A DNA stretch of 64,000 bases, taken from assembly GCF_047675955.1 (NCBI RefSeq), contig NC_132904.1:4279501-4343500 (forward strand), in the 5' to 3' direction. Below, one piece after another: positions 31,328 through 43,148 of this stretch; position 1 is the first letter of the stretch; each line of letters starts with the position of its first letter. Both the position numbers and the translations under genes were made by a program. Under the pieces are notes generated by a model. The model worked only from the letters and a program-made list of their open reading frames with translations, was not told the DNA's origin and searched no databases. Source of the stretch: Chlorocebus sabaeus (Eukaryota > Chordata > Mammalia > Primates > Cercopithecidae).

Positions 31328-31554
31328 GGAGCTGTAGGGTATTAGCCAGTTTGCTTTCACATGCAGCAGGTATCAGGTTCTTGATCCTGACTGTTGTCCT
31401 TCCGTGGCCTTGTGTTCACACTGTGTTTGGGAAGGAAGCTGTGGTCTTACAGATCTTCACACATCAGTGCTTTCTGTATGACTTACAGATCTTCACAGAT
31501 CTGTGCTTTATGTTGCAGTAGGTTTAGGTTGGTCAGGTCTCTTCAAACGTGAAA
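31328..31554. other. Unique stretch carrying a short tandem duplication
   Basis: See the duplication at 31446-31513. Confidence 0.5.
31446..31513 (+). repeat. Two-copy tandem duplication, 36-bp period
   Basis: CTTACAGATCTTCACA then (C/G)ATC(A/T)GTGCTTT(C/A)TGT occurs at 31446-31477 and 31482-31513, with three differences. Confidence 0.9.
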
Positions 31555-31905
31555 AGTCCCCACATATATCGGCCAGGTGCGGTGGCTCACACCTGTAATC
31601 CCAGCATTTTGGGAGGCTGAGGCGGGCGGATCACCTGAGGTCAGGAGTTTGAGACCAGCCTGGCTAATATGGTGAAACCCCATCTCTACTAAAAACACAA
31701 AAATCAGCCGGGTGTACTGGCAGGCACCTGTAATCCCAGCTACTCCGGAGGCTGAGGTTGGAGAGTCGCTTGAATGCAGGAGGCAGAGATTGCAGTGAGC
31801 GGAGATTGTGCCATTGTATTCCAGCCTAGGTGACAGAGTAAAACTATTTCTCAAAAAAAAAAAAAAAAGAAAGAAAGAAAAAGAAAAAAGTCGCCACATA
31901 TCAAG
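31555..31905 (+). mobile_element. AluS with target duplications
   Basis: Element 31569-31889. AAGTCCCCACATATATC before, AAGTCGCCACATATCAAG after. Confidence 0.92.
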
Positions 31906-32806
31906 GAAACATGTCCCATGAATGGAGCCTTAAGAGCCTGCCCTCGCATGCGGCACGAGGCCCGGGCCCCCAGTCCACCCTCCTCATCTCCCCTCAACCC
32001 AACGGCCTACGACCCCACTGATTCCTCAGGCCCCGGAAGCCCCTCCCACCACACCTTCTTCTGGCCCTGGGATGGCGAAATGACTGCTCACAACGTGGCC
32101 AGGATGGATGGAGGACATCATATTGTTCCGGTATCCCAGCATTCTGAGAACCGGCTGGCTGTGATTCAGAACAAAGGAGAAATGAGGCCTGTTTCTTGGG
32201 CAGTGGAGGTGGGGATTTTTTTTTGTTTCTTTTTAAATTGGATTGAAATTTTCAGCTCTGAGTAATGGTCGGCTTGTGCCAGAGAAGGCGGCACCTGTGG
32301 ACACGGATGGAGCCGAGAAGGCCTGAGCCTGGGGTTTAGGAGCTGCTTTGAGAGGCAGAGCTGCAGAAGGGAGCCGCGAAGCTCCTGGGAGAGTGGGGCC
32401 TGCGTCGCCAGCCAGCAGCCACCACCACCCCCGGATGGCTCCAGCCGGGACACAAAAGGAACCCATGGTTGTGCCGGGAAGTGTTGCCACAGCCGATTTC
32501 CAAGAACTAATTATCAAAGAGAAGCCAGGCAGGGCTCCCAGCCCTAGCTCTGGGAACACACAGACTGGGGGCTCCGAAACCCCTGAGCGCCGCCGCCTCC
32601 AGGGGGAGCCGGACCCTGTTAGCTCGTTGCACTCAATGGTTCCAGGCTTTTCACATGGGCGGAATGGAATGAACACGTGTGGGAATCATGATGAAGATTC
32701 CCAAGCCGCTTCCCAACACGGTAAAGTTGTAGGGTAGAACCTTCCCACTGCAGACAAAGGCGGCCCTCGCCCAAGCCTGAGCACCCAGATGGTTGGAAAT
32801 AGCCCA
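31890..32806. other. GC-rich single-copy-looking block
   Basis: No repeat recognised. Overlapping open frames exist on both strands (plus 32348-32737, minus 32233-32676) with no recognisable domain. I do not call a gene. Confidence 0.45.
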
Positions 32807-32955
32807 GGGCCATGTGGTGGTGCCTGCCTGTAGTTCCAGGTACTCGGGAGACCGAGGCAGGAGAATTGCTTGAACCCAGGAGGCGGAGGTTGCAGTGAGC
32901 CGAGATTGCGCCACTGCCTCCAGCCTGGGTGACAGAGCGAGACTCCATCTCAAAA
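32807..32955 (+). mobile_element. Alu right-arm fragment
   Basis: GCCATGTGGTGGTGCCTGCC through GAGACTCCATCTC. It lacks the left monomer. Confidence 0.88.
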
Positions 32956-33031
32956 ATAAAAAAAGAAAAAGAAAGAAAAGGAAAGAAGGAAGGAAGGAAG
33001 GAAAGGCAGGGAAGGCAGGGAAGGCAGGAAG
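32953..33031 (+). repeat. (GAAA)/(GGAA)/(GGGAAGGCA) purine repeat
   Basis: Alu tail expanded to AAAGAAA, four GGAA units, then three GGGAAGGCA-type 10-mers. Confidence 0.9.
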
Positions 33032-33925
33032 GCGAGCCCAGGGCCAAAGTAGAGTGGGAGGGGGCCCGAGGGCGGGGGTGGCCTTGGGGTCAGGAGGCAA
33101 GACTTTTATCCTACTGCGGGTGGGGCTGGAGACGCGGTCTGTCCACGTGCCTCCATCTGTGTGTTCACCTGTCTCGGTCTCCAGCACAAAGCAGGCGTTT
33201 GGCCATCATTTTGGGGAAATTGCTGCCCACGGGGGCTTCCTAGGTGCCCAGCCATGGTGTCCGAGCAGCCATTTGCTTTGTGCTCTCAGCTCCATAGGCC
33301 AAGCAGGCTAAATCCACTTACTTGACTTATGGTAATTCCTTCCTCCTGTGCTAGCTGAATGCCTCACTGTGACACAGCCCACCCTGCAGTCTCCTTTGGA
33401 TCAGGCCAAGAAGGGTCCAGATCACCCCACAGGACCTCGTTCATGTAGGTGGCAATGATCTCTTGAGGGTCTACAAAGGAAGAACTGGGAAGGCAGGATC
33501 TGGGGAGAAGGTGAGCCTTAAACACAAATGACACCCATGATTTCCTTCATTACGAGGTGAGATGTGCCCCACAGGACAAGGACAGGGTGCAAGGAGAGCT
33601 GACAACTGGGGTGAACCACACTGCAAGCTCTGAGTTAGTCTGATGGGGGAGGGCGGTGGGCAAGTGGGCTCTGCGATAGCAACGCAGGAGGAAAGACCCA
33701 GCCCCCACTCTCATTCTCAGTTGCATCCTGGCAAACTCAGGCCACAGTCCAGAGGCCCCTTCCCTCCATCCTACTGAGCAGCCGGGGGGGTTGGAGGGGT
33801 CATGAGATGTGGCCCCTGTCCCGAGACAGAGACAATACCACAGACATCTGCACACCATAGGGCGCCCTAAATTTTTGATCAAGCACTTTGACCACTAAGT
33901 AAATTTTGAGTGCCTTCCCATAAGT
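33032..33925. other. Unique-looking intergenic DNA
   Basis: No gene or repeat recognised with confidence. Confidence 0.5.
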
Positions 33926-34013
33926 AGTAGGTGAATAGTGGCCCCCAAAAAGATATGTTCATGTCCCAACCTTTGGTACCTGTGAATACGACCTTGTGTA
34001 TAATAAGGGTCTT

Positions 34014-34318
34014 TGGCCAAGCATGATGGCTCATGCCTGTAATCCCAGCACTTTGGGAGGCCGAGGTAAATGGATCACCTGAGGCCAGGAGTTAGAGACT
34101 ACCCTAAACAATATGGTGAAACCCTGTCTCTACTAAAAATACAAAAAAATTAGCTGGGCATGGTGGCATGCACCTGTAGTCCCAGCTACTAGAGAGGCTC
34201 AGACAGGAGAATTGCTTGAACCCAAGAGATGGAGGTTGCAGTGAGCCAAGATTGCGCCACTACACTCCAGCTTGGGTGACAGAGCGAGACTCTTCTCAAA
34301 AACAAACAAACAAAAAAA
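34014..34318 (+). mobile_element. Alu inside the MLT1 LTR (first)
   Basis: GGCCAAGCATGATGGCTCATG head. AAGGGTCTTTG(G/C)(C/A) flanks both sides. Confidence 0.92.
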
Positions 34319-34434
34319 TTAAGGGTCTTTGCAAATGTAATTGACTTAGGGATCTCACGATGAAAGTATCCTGGATTTAGACTGGCCCTAAATACAATGA
34401 CTGTGTCCTTATCAGAAGAAGAAAGGATGCAGAG

Positions 34435-34738
34435 GCCAGGCACGGTGGCTCACACCTGTAATCCCAGCACCTTGGGAGGCTGAGGCGGGTGGATCACCTG
34501 AGGCGAGGAGTTCGAGAACAGCCTGACCAATACGGTGTAACCCTATCTCTACTAAAAGTACAAAAATTAGCCGGGCATAATGGCATGTGCCTGTAATCCC
34601 AGCTGCTCAGGAGGCTGAGACTGGAGAATTGGTTGAATCCAGGAGGTGGAGGCTGCAGTGAGCTGAGATGATGACACTACACTCCAGCCTGGGTGACAGA
34701 GCAAGACTCTATCTCAAAAAAAAAAAAAAAAGAAGAAG
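34435..34738 (+). mobile_element. Alu inside the MLT1 LTR (second)
   Basis: AGGCCAGGCACGGTGGCTCAC head. Tail continues as (GAA)/(GGA) units. Confidence 0.92.
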
Positions 34739-35020
34739 GAGAAGGAGAAGAGACACAGAGACACACAGGGATGAGGCCATGAGAGACAGAAGCAGAGACA
34801 GGAGGGGTGCGGCCGTGAGCTGGGGCACACTGAGGGGTGCCAGCAGCCCCCAGAAGCTGGGAGAAGCCTGGAACAGATACGCCCTCAGAGCCTCTAGAAG
34901 GAACCCACCCTGTGTGCAGACGCCTTGACTTCAGACTTCCAGCCTCCAGAACTGTGAGAGAATAAATTTCTGCTGTTAAAGCTACTCAGTCTGTGGTCAT
35001 TGATTACAGCAGCCTCAGGG

Positions 35021-35363
35021 AATGAACACACAGTTTGTTTATTTGTTTTGTTTGTTTGTTTGTTTTTTAGACAATGTCTTGCTCTGTTGCCCAGGTTGGG
35101 TGCAGTGGCACAATCATGGCTCACTGTAGCCTTGACTTTCCAGGCTCCAGCGATCCTCCCACCTCAGCCTTCCTGGTAGCTGAGAGTACAGGCGTGCGCC
35201 ACCATGCCCGGCTTGTTTTTGTATTTTTTTGTAGAGATGATGTCTCACCGTGTTGCCCAGGCTGGTATTGAACTCCTGAGCTCAAGCAATCCTCCCACCT
35301 TAGCCTCCAAAAGTGCCGGGATTATGGGCGTGAACCACCGCGCCTGGCCAAGAAATGAACACA
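35021..35363 (-). mobile_element. AluJ-like with target duplications
   Basis: Element about 35035-35349 with a long (TTTG)n tail complement. AATGAACACACA on both sides. Confidence 0.92.
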
Positions 35364-36309
35364 CACTCATAAAAATTTATGCATTTCTGCATTGAGTAGT
35401 CCATAGTAATATCCTAGGTACACTATGAAACCACAAAGCAGTTGGCAGAAAGCAAGAGGTGCATGGGGCAAGGGAAAGATACAAGTAAAATCCAGAGTTG
35501 TCCTGGGTACCTGGGGGCTGAGTGGTGGTGATTCAACCACCAGGAGCAAAGGAGGGGTGGTTGGTCCTGGCACGTTTTATTTCTTAAGTGGACAGTGGTG
35601 CGTGGGTGTCCACATTATGTGATCATTATTTTCATCTTGCAAAACACCACCGCCGTTGTTGGCGAATGAATGAAATAGTTCATAATAAAAGGTTTTTAAA
35701 AAGGGCACAAGATTTGAGGAGTCCAGGCATTGAGCTCACTGTCTGCCTGTGCTGGCCTGTGGCTGAGGCAGGTCTCCAAAGTTCTCCGAGCCTCAGTTTC
35801 CTCAGTGAGCAAGCAGGGGCCGTGATGGTGCCTCCTTTCAGCACTGCTGGCCAGGTGGGCACACGTGATCAGTCCCTGAGCATCCAAACACATAGCTGGT
35901 CTCCACAGCAGCCCAGCTCCTTTCCAGTAAGACAGAAGAATGGCTCTTGTGGCCATATAACCCAATACCTTCTTATGACATGCCTTACACCTTTGTGTAA
36001 ATAACTTAAACCCAGAAGGGGCTGGAATCCTCATAATGCTACTGTCTCCATCCCTGTGGGTGGCTGAAAGACAGGTTCTCTTTGCCCCTGGTCTATTTCT
36101 CACCGTCTAATATGAACTGACAGGTGAGAAGTGCTCTCACTGCCCCCACACTCTGGAGGCTTTTCTTGCTGTGTTTTCTGTGAATATTTCCAAATAATTG
36201 GACAGCGTCTGCAGGATGGCAGAGGCGGCTGTGAGGAGGCCCTCAACCTTAGTTCATCCAGCCACCCTGGCATGAAGAGCACCTCCCCCCGGCACTGCTC
36301 CCCAACTTC
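35364..36309. other. Unique-looking DNA with a weak MIR
   Basis: CGAGCCTCAGTTTCCTCAGTG at about 35788 is MIR-like. Otherwise nothing recognised. Open frames (up to 138 codons) show no domain. Confidence 0.45.
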
Positions 36310-36545
36310 CAACACACCTGGGGTAAAGTCTACAGTTCGCTCTGCTCTTACTGGCCTTCTCTGTGGCCCTCAGATCTGCCACGCTGGTTCCTGCCCCAGG
36401 GTCCTTGCACTCATTGTTCTCCGTGCCCAGGATACTCCGAGCCAGCCCTTTGCGAGACTGACATCTTGCAGCCACTGAGCTCTTGGGCTATGAAGTCACC
36501 TCTTTCAGGAGGTCATCCTGCCAAGGAGTCTTGTCCTCTGGCTTG
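36310..36545 (+). mobile_element. L2 relic
   Basis: TTCCTGCCCCAGGGTCCTTGC, CCGTGCCCAGGATACTCCGAG and TCACCTCTTTCAGGAGGTCATCC follow the L2 3' region. Confidence 0.65.
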
Positions 36546-36998
36546 GCACTTTTTCAGCTCCCTGCACTCTTTGCTTGCTGCTTGCCTCGGTCCCACTTGG
36601 GGAGGGAAGCCAGGAGCCTCAGGCATGAGGAGATGAGCCTGGCTCTGGGAGGGAAAGGAGAGGAAAATGACCAGGCGACCTGCCGATTCAACTGTGGCAA
36701 ACCTGTGCTGTTTTGTAAGACCAGGTGCTGAGGATACAGGGTGGGAAACAAGACACAGGTTGTGCCCGGCAGGAGGCTAAATTCCACGGTGAAAAAGACA
36801 AAAGGGAGCGGGCAGGGTGTTCTGGCAGCATGGGGGAAGCAGGGAGGTTTTCTTGGAAGCAAAAACTTTGAAGGTGAAACAGCAAAGATGAGTAAGAGCC
36901 TGTCATGTGAGCAGAGTGGGGAGAGGGCCCCTGGCAGAGGACAAGCTAGCATGAAAGCTAGCTGGCAGGCACACCGTGTCCACTGAGGCTGGGGTCTC
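36546..36998. other. Unique-looking intergenic DNA
   Basis: Includes ACAGGGTGGGAAACAAGACAC-type common word (36737), possibly decayed repeat. No gene. Confidence 0.4.
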
Positions 36999-37378
36999 AT
37001 ACAGTTTGGCTCTGGGTCCCTACCGAAATCTCATGTCAAATTGTAATCCCCATGGGTCAAGGGAGGGACCTGGTGGGAAGTGATTGGATCAGGGGTGAAT
37101 TTCCCCTTGCTGTTCTCATGATAGTGCATGAGTTCTCAGTAGATCTGATGGTTTGAAAGTGTGTGGCACTTCCCCCTTTGCTCTCTCTCTCTCCTGCCAC
37201 CTTGTGAAGATGTGCCTGCTTCCCCTTCACCTTCTGCCATGACTGTAAGTTTCCTGAGGCCTCCCAGTCATGCTTTCTGTTAGCCTGTGGAACTGTGAGT
37301 CATTTAAAACCTCTTTTCTTCATAAATTACCCAGTCTCAGGTAGTTCTTCAGAGCAGTGTGAGATTGGCCTAATACAG
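36999..37378 (+). mobile_element. MST/THE1-type solo LTR (ERVL-MaLR)
   Basis: CAGTTTGGCTCTGGGTCCCTA, AATCTCATGTCAAATTGTAA, CTCATGATAGTGCATGAGTTC, CTTCTGCCATGACTGTAAG, TTCATAAATTACCCAGTCTC and GAGATTGGCCTAATACA are in LTR order. No internal region flanks it. Confidence 0.85.
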
Positions 37379-37396
37379 GGTCCCTTCCCTTCTTTC

Positions 37397-37698
37397 TTTT
37401 TTTTTTTTTTTTTTTTTTTAAGATGGAGTCTTGCTCTATCACCAGGCTGGAGTGCCATGGCTCAATCTCAGCTCACTGCAACCTCCACCTCCTGGTTCGA
37501 GCAATTCTCCTGCCTCAGCCTCCCTAGTAACTGGGATTACAGACGTGTCCCACCATACCCGGCTAATTTTTGTATTTTTAGTAGAGTCGAGGTTTCACCA
37601 TTTTGGCCAGGCTGGTCTTGAACTCCTGACCTCAAGTGATCTGCCACCCTCAGCCTCCCAAAGTGCCGGGATTACAGGTGTGAGACACTGCACCTGGC
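37397..37698 (-). mobile_element. AluS-like
   Basis: T24 tail complement, GATGGAGTCTTGCTCTATC. GGGTCCCTT/GGGTCCCTTA flanks are its target duplication. Confidence 0.93.
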
Positions 37699-38574
37699 AT
37701 GGGTCCCTTACCTTCTTCCCAAAGATCTGGGGTGGGGGGAACTCAGATTTACTCTACCTCAGGTGCAAGAAGTTTTGCAAGAGGGAAGAAGGACATCCCT
37801 TTGTCCCATCCCTTTCTCTTTGGGAGCAGCCTGTGGTCTCCAGGACACCTAGAGAACAGCAGAGAAGAGCCCCCTGGCCAGGCTGGCATGGCAGCTACTC
37901 CCTCAGCAAGGACAGAAGCCTCCCCTCCTTCCCCAGCTTTCCCACGGGCCGCAGGCAGGTTCTTCCCCACCCCAGCTGTGTGAGCTCAGGCTCCGGGGGT
38001 GGTGTGGGAGAAGATGCAGACACTGGAGGCTCCCACCCACCCGCCAGGCAGGAACTTGCCTAGGGATAATAGGCTTTAGTCACTCACGAGGAAGATAACG
38101 AAGACCTCTAATAACAACTGAAAAAATAAACCAGAAAACCTCACCACTATGGGGCAGCTAAGCCAGGAAGGGCTAGGCGTGGTCCCTCTGGGGCTTTCAG
38201 CTGAAAGAAGCACACCTGAGACATGAAAGGTGCGGTGAGAAAGTGGTGGGCAGACTGCGAGTGACCTGTGGGGTCAAAGTCTCCAGTCTGCAGGGGCTCT
38301 GTGGGGAGCATGATCATGCTTCGGTTGGAAACCCCCTGCTCTGGGCCTGCACCTGCCCTTCTGATGATGCACAGTGCTCAGGGTCAGTGTTTGCTCTTTA
38401 TCCCAGGAAGTAAAGAACAGCGTGTAGCCAGGCCCCAGCTGAGGTCAGACCCAGAAGAACTCCAGGGAGCTCGAGGAGCACATCTACAAGTCCGCCTGAG
38501 ATCTGCTGATGACCTTGGAACCCATTCAATGGTCAACGTGAAGCCACGTGCTCTGCAAGGCACTGTGCTCTCTG
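37699..38574. other. Unique-looking intergenic DNA
   Basis: No feature recognised. A 210-codon open frame at 37431-38063 begins inside the Alu and is not a gene. Confidence 0.5.
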
Positions 38575-38690
38575 GAGTCATATCACTGAGTCTGGATCCT
38601 GGCTCCCTCACTTCCTGCGCGACTTGACCTCTCTATGCCTTGGTTACCTCACCTGCTATGTTGGAGTAACAATAGTACTCCTGTGGTATT
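38575..38690 (+). mobile_element. MIR fragment
   Basis: CTGGAGTCATATCACTGAGTC and CTTGACCTCTCTATGCCTTGG. It is followed by a short AGGGTTAGGGTTC at 38724-38735. Confidence 0.65.
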
Positions 38691-38699
38691 TTAGTACTA

Positions 38700-39041
38700 T
38701 AGTACTCTCCTACTACTAGAGGTTAGGGTTAGGGTTCAATGAGCAAATCCACGCATGTGAAGTCACACAAAAAAGGTCAATAGTTGCAGCTGGAATTGGT
38801 ATCTTCCTATCCTATAAGGAACCCTCTCTCAGCACAGTCCAGGCCAGACCTGCTGGGGCGGTGAGTGCTGATGCTCACAGGAGGCCACGGGTCCTACAGG
38901 GATCTGGGAGAGTTACAGGGATCAAAATCTAATCTAGCGCCTAATCTGGAGGGGCTTACAGCCCGAGGGAAGGACTGACAACAGCAAGATAAATACGTAA
39001 GAAGAGCCACTTATTCCACTTACCTTCGAGAGGCCTGCGAG
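38700..39041. other. Unique-looking intergenic DNA
   Basis: No feature beyond TAGTAC-rich short words near 38680-38715. Confidence 0.45.
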
Positions 39042-39344
39042 GGCGGGGCCCCGTGGCCCACATCTGTAATCCCAACACTTTGGGAGGCCGAGGCGGGCAA
39101 ATCGCTTGAGGCCGGGAGTTTGAGACCAGCCTGGCCAACATAATGAAACCCTGTCTCTACTAAAAATACAAAAATTAGCCAGGTGTGGTGGTGCACCCCT
39201 GTAGTCCCAGCTACCCAGGAGGCTGGGGCATAAGAATTGCTTGAACCCAAAAGGCAGAGGTTGCCGTGAGCCAAGATGGTACCACTGCACTCCAGCCTGG
39301 GTGTCAGAGCGAGATTCTGTCTCAAAAAACAAACAAATAAAAAA
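39042..39344 (+). mobile_element. Alu
   Basis: GGGGCCCCGTGGCCCACATC head. AAACAAACAAATAAAAAAG tail. Confidence 0.91.
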
Positions 39345-39575
39345 GAGGTCTAGGAGGCCAGGGTCTGAAATGTAAAAACAAAATTCCATGCAGTCTGGGT
39401 TTTCCCCAAGCGGTCTCCTGACACTGCTCTTGCCAAAGTCTCCGGCCAGCTCATCGTGGAATCCAGAGGCTGCATGTGGCTCAGCCCTTCTCTACTTGAC
39501 ATCCCACAGCACTTGACCGTGTAGAGCCCATGCCCTCCTCCCTTCCAGACTGTGACTAAGCCCCCTGGTTCTTTC

Positions 39576-39890
39576 CTTTTTTTTTTTTTTTTTTTTTTCA
39601 GATGGAGTCTCACTCTTGTTACCCAGGCTGGAGTGCAATGGCGCGATCTCAGCTCCCTACCACCTCCGCCTCCTGGTTCAAGCGATTCTCCTGCCCCAGC
39701 CTCCTGAGTAGCTGGGATTACAGGTGCCTGCCACCACGCCTGGCTAATTTTTGTATTTTTAGTAGAGACAGGGTTTCACCATGTGGCCAGGCTTGTCTCG
39801 AACTTCTGACCTCAGGTGCTCCACCTGCCTTGGCCTCCCAAAGTGCTGGAATTACAGGCATGAGCCACTGTGCCCGGCCCCCCGGTTCTT
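39576..39890 (-). mobile_element. AluS with target duplications
   Basis: CCCC(T/C)GGTTCTTT on both sides (39560, 39881). T24 tail complement. Confidence 0.93.
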
Positions 39891-39989
39891 TTCTGGGGCC
39901 CCTTCCCCTCCTTCCCTCTCCTCCCCCTCCATCTGCTCTCCCTGGCCAGTTACAGCCATTCCTGCTGTCTCAGTCACCATTTAGATGCT

Positions 39990-40432
39990 GCTGACCGTAT
40001 ACTGAGTTGGATAAGGTGCCACCCAAATTGGGTCTCCAGCAGGAACCTCAGGATGTGAGCTTATTTGGAAACAGGGTCTTTGCTGATGTAATTGGTTAAA
40101 TTAAGATGAGGTCACCGTGCAGGAGGGTATGCCCTAAACCTAATGACTGGTGTCCTTATAAGAGGGCCATATGAACTATAAGAGGAAAGGTGACCATGTG
40201 CCGAAACAAAGGCAGAGATTGGAGGCGTCGCCAAGGATTGCTGAAAACCACCAGGAGCTGGAAGAGACAAGGAAGGATTCTTCCCTTGAGCCCTTGGGAA
40301 AAGCAGGACTCTGCTGACACATTGATTTTGGACTTCCAGCCTCCAGAGCTAAGAGAAAGCACATTTCTGTTGCTTTAAGCCCCCCCAACTCCGGTCATTC
40401 GTTTGGCAGCCCCAGGAAGCTAACGCAGGCCT
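39990..40432 (+). mobile_element. MLT1-type LTR
   Basis: GAGCTTATTTGGAAACAGGG, TGACTGGTGTCCTTATAAGAG, GACTTCCAGCCTCCAGAGC and CAGCCCCAGGAAGCTAACGC in LTR order. Confidence 0.82.
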
Positions 40433-41087
40433 CACTATATCTCGCCGCCATCTCCTGAGCTTCCCACCTGACAGCCAGACAATTCCTCACACTCGGCCCT
40501 TCCAAAACCCACTCTCACTGAGATCTGTTCCCTCTCCAGAATTCCTCATGCCAAGGATTGCACCACCGGCTGCCCAAACCAGAACCCGGTCATCGCCCGG
40601 ATCCTCCCTGCCCTCCACCCCTGAAACCCAGTGACTGACTCATCAAGCCCTGCACATTCCACCTCCAGAGTCTTTCTTAGAGACTAAAGAGACAACCAAA
40701 TGTGACCCTGGGATCTTGATGGGACCCCGGCTCTCAAAACAAAAACCCAACCATGAAAGGCCATCCTGGAACACTCGGGACAATCTGGACACAAACTGGG
40801 CAGCAGACGTCACTCCTCTTGGGTTTCCGTGGTGCGATACTGGTTCTGCGATCCAGGAGAAAAATGCCCTCATTCTCAGGCGATGCAGCTGAGGGTCTCA
40901 GGGTGAAGCTGATGTCCATGTCTGAAACTGACTTCAGAAAAAGAAAATCCACCCGCTTTGCTACGTCTTGAGAGAGCAAAGCTGGAGATATTAGATTGCT
41001 GACTCTAGGTAGAGACAGATGTGTTTGTGGTACTGGTCTTCCAACTTTTCAGGAAGGTAAGAATTTCTCTGGTAAAAAGTTGGGGGG
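40433..41087. other. Unique-looking DNA, possible old repeat at 40440-40680
   Basis: The C/T-rich left half resembles a dispersed ancient repeat I cannot name. The right half shows nothing recognisable. Confidence 0.4.
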
Positions 41088-41383
41088 AGGCCAGGCACAG
41101 TGGCTCACACCTGTAATCCCAGCACTTTGGGAGGCCGAGACGGGCAAATCACAAGGTCAGGAGTTCGAGACCAGCCTGGCCAACACAGTGAAACCCTGTC
41201 TCTACTAAAAATACAAAAATTAGCTGAGTGTGGTGGTGGCTGTAATCCCAGCTATTTGGGAGGCTGAGGCAGGAGACTTGCTTGAACCCAGGAGGTGGAG
41301 GTTGCAGTGAGCCATGATGGCACCACTGCACTCCAGCCTAGGTGATAGAGCTAGACGCCATCTCAAAAAAAAAAAAAAAAAAG
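41088..41383 (+). mobile_element. AluS/Y
   Basis: GAGGCCAGGCACAGTGGCTC head. Short linker (GGTGGTGGCTGTAATCCC) lacks about 10 bases. Confidence 0.92.
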
Positions 41384-41905
41384 CTCAGAGGAATCTTCTG
41401 ACCTTCCTCATTCTCTGCTCCCACTTCCATGCTCTGCTGCAGACCCCCAGCACCCCTCCTGCCTGGGGAACCTCTGCTCCAGCTGTGCTGGATGGCTTCC
41501 ACACACCGTCACCACCAAACCCAATCCTGTCCACGTCAACCTGGTGACCACAGTGCAGTCAGAGTTCCCTCTCCAACGCCAGAACTTTCTCATGTCCCTC
41601 CCTTGCTGGGAGCCCTCTGAAGCCTGCTCCTGGGACAAGGACCACATTCCTTACATAATCTATGAGGTCCTTGGTCACCTCTCCAGCCCCTCGCTGCTCT
41701 CAACATGAAACTCCGCATTCCGGCTGTTCTTATCTTCTCTACACACCTTCTTACCGCCCACCTTGCCCATGGAATGTCCAGTCCTCTGCCTTCATCTGCC
41801 GGGACCATCTTCAGGTCTCAACTTGATGTCCCTTCTCTGCAAGTCCTTTGCTCATGCCACCTGCTCTATGGAGCACATGTACTCTGCATATAATCTACAA
41901 AGCTC
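41384..41905 (+). mobile_element. L2 relic
   Basis: CCACATTCCTTACATAATCT, ATCTTCAGGTCTCAACTTGATG and TGCTCATGCCACCTGCTCTA fit decayed L2 in sense. Left boundary uncertain. Confidence 0.5.
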
Positions 41906-42049
41906 GTACATTGTGTAGCAAATACTTTCCCTTTCCACGTGGGGTCCTCTCTCCCTTACCCAGCAGAAACCTGTAAGAGGGGAAAGATTGGAACTGCTGT
42001 ATCATTCTCTCCTACCCACCTGGCAGAAGAGCCGGCACATGGCAGGTGT

Positions 42050-42372
42050 GTGCCGTGGTTTCAATGTGTCCCCCAAAGTTCATGTGCTGGAAACTCCATC
42101 CCCAATGTGATAGTGTTGGGAGGTGGGCCTAACTGGGGGTAGTATTTGGGCCATGGGGGTACTGCCTTCCTGAATAAATTAATGCCATTATTGGGGAGTG
42201 GTTTCCTTATAAAAGGATCAGTTTGGCTCCCTCTTGCCCCACTCCCTACCCTCTTTCGGGCCTTCTACCATGGGATGATGCAGCAAGAAAGCCTTTGCCA
42301 GATGTGGTCCCTTGACTTCTCAGCCTCCAGAACTGTAAGCCAATAGATTTCAGTTCATTATAAATTACCTTG
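42050..42372 (+). mobile_element. ERVL-MaLR LTR (MLT1/MST type)
   Basis: TGTGTCCCCCAAAGTTCATG, TAGTGTTGGGAGGTGGGCCT, CTGAATAAATTAATGCCATTA, GGGATGATGCAGCAAGAAAG and TCATTATAAATTACCTTGG. Confidence 0.85.
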
Positions 42373-42642
42373 GCCCGGCACAGTGGCTCACATCTGTAAT
42401 CCCAGCACTTTGGGAGGCTGAGGCGGGTGGATCACTTGAGGTCAGGAGTTCAAAACCACCCTGGCCGACGTGTCGAAACCCCGTCTGTACTAAAAATACA
42501 AAAATTAGCCAGTGTGGTGGTGAGCACTTGTAATCCAGCTACTCAGGAGGCTGAGGCATAAGAACCACTTGAACCCGGGAGATGGAGGCTGCAGTGATCC
42601 CAGCATGGCAACAGAATGAGACTCTGCCAAAAAAAAAAAAAA
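42373..42642 (+). mobile_element. Alu with internal deletions
   Basis: GGCCCGGCACAGTGGCTCAC head. The right arm is shortened (GCAGTGATCCCAGCATGGC). Confidence 0.9.
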
Positions 42643-42644
42643 GA

Positions 42645-42745
42645 AGAAGAAGCTCAGAGAGATTCAGGAGGTTGCCTGATGCCTCACAGGTTGATAAGTT
42701 GGCGAAGTCAGGGATTGGTATCAGGTGCATTGGACTCAAACCTGC
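42645..42745 (-). mobile_element. MIR fragment
   Basis: AGCTCAGAGAGATTCAGGAGG, GAAGTCAGGGATTGGTATCAG, reverse MIR. Confidence 0.6.
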
Positions 42746-43148
42746 CCTGTCAGCCTAACAGGTGAAATGGGTGAGGAGGGCAGGCCTAGGGGGGCAGTGG
42801 AGGGGATCACAGGCAGAGGCTCAGAGGCAGGAAAGTCATGGCATGGGAGGAATTTGGCCAGAGTGGAGGGTTTGTGTCAGGAAATGGGGGTGAAGCTGAA
42901 GTTGGCATTGCAGCCTTGAATGCCAGGCTAAGGAGTGGGCGCCTAGCCGCTGTGAAAGGCAGGGCTGAAGGCTGCAGCAGGGCAAGAGCTCGGAAGGCAG
43001 GAGACCTAGGCAAGTCTCCAGGAAGCTGACACCCCAGAGTGGGACAGAGACCAGACATCACAGGGAAATGAGCCTGACACGATCTCGAAGGCTTAGTTGA
43101 GATTCTGACCTTGTTCTACCTGCTCGTCCTCACCCGGTGTTCGTTAGT
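42746..43148. other. Unique-looking intergenic DNA
   Basis: No feature recognised. Confidence 0.5.

Larger units (their letters stand above)
33926..35020 (+). mobile_element. MLT1-type LTR interrupted by two Alus
   Basis: Pieces 33926-34012 (GTTCATGTCCCAACCTTTGG), 34319-34433 (GGTCTTTGCAAATGTAATTG; AATGACTGTGTCCTTATCAG) and 34740-35020 (CCAGAACTGTGAGAGAATAA; TTCTGCTGTTAAAGC) are collinear with the MLT1 LTR. Confidence 0.85.

Noticed and set aside
32233..32737. Opposed long frames (147 and 129 codons) as a gene
   Set aside because: They overlap on opposite strands, lack domains and splice context, and GC content explains their length.
38724..38735. TTAGGG-like interstitial telomeric repeat
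   Set aside because: Only about two units (GGTTAGGGTTAGGGTTC). Too short to call a telomeric relic.
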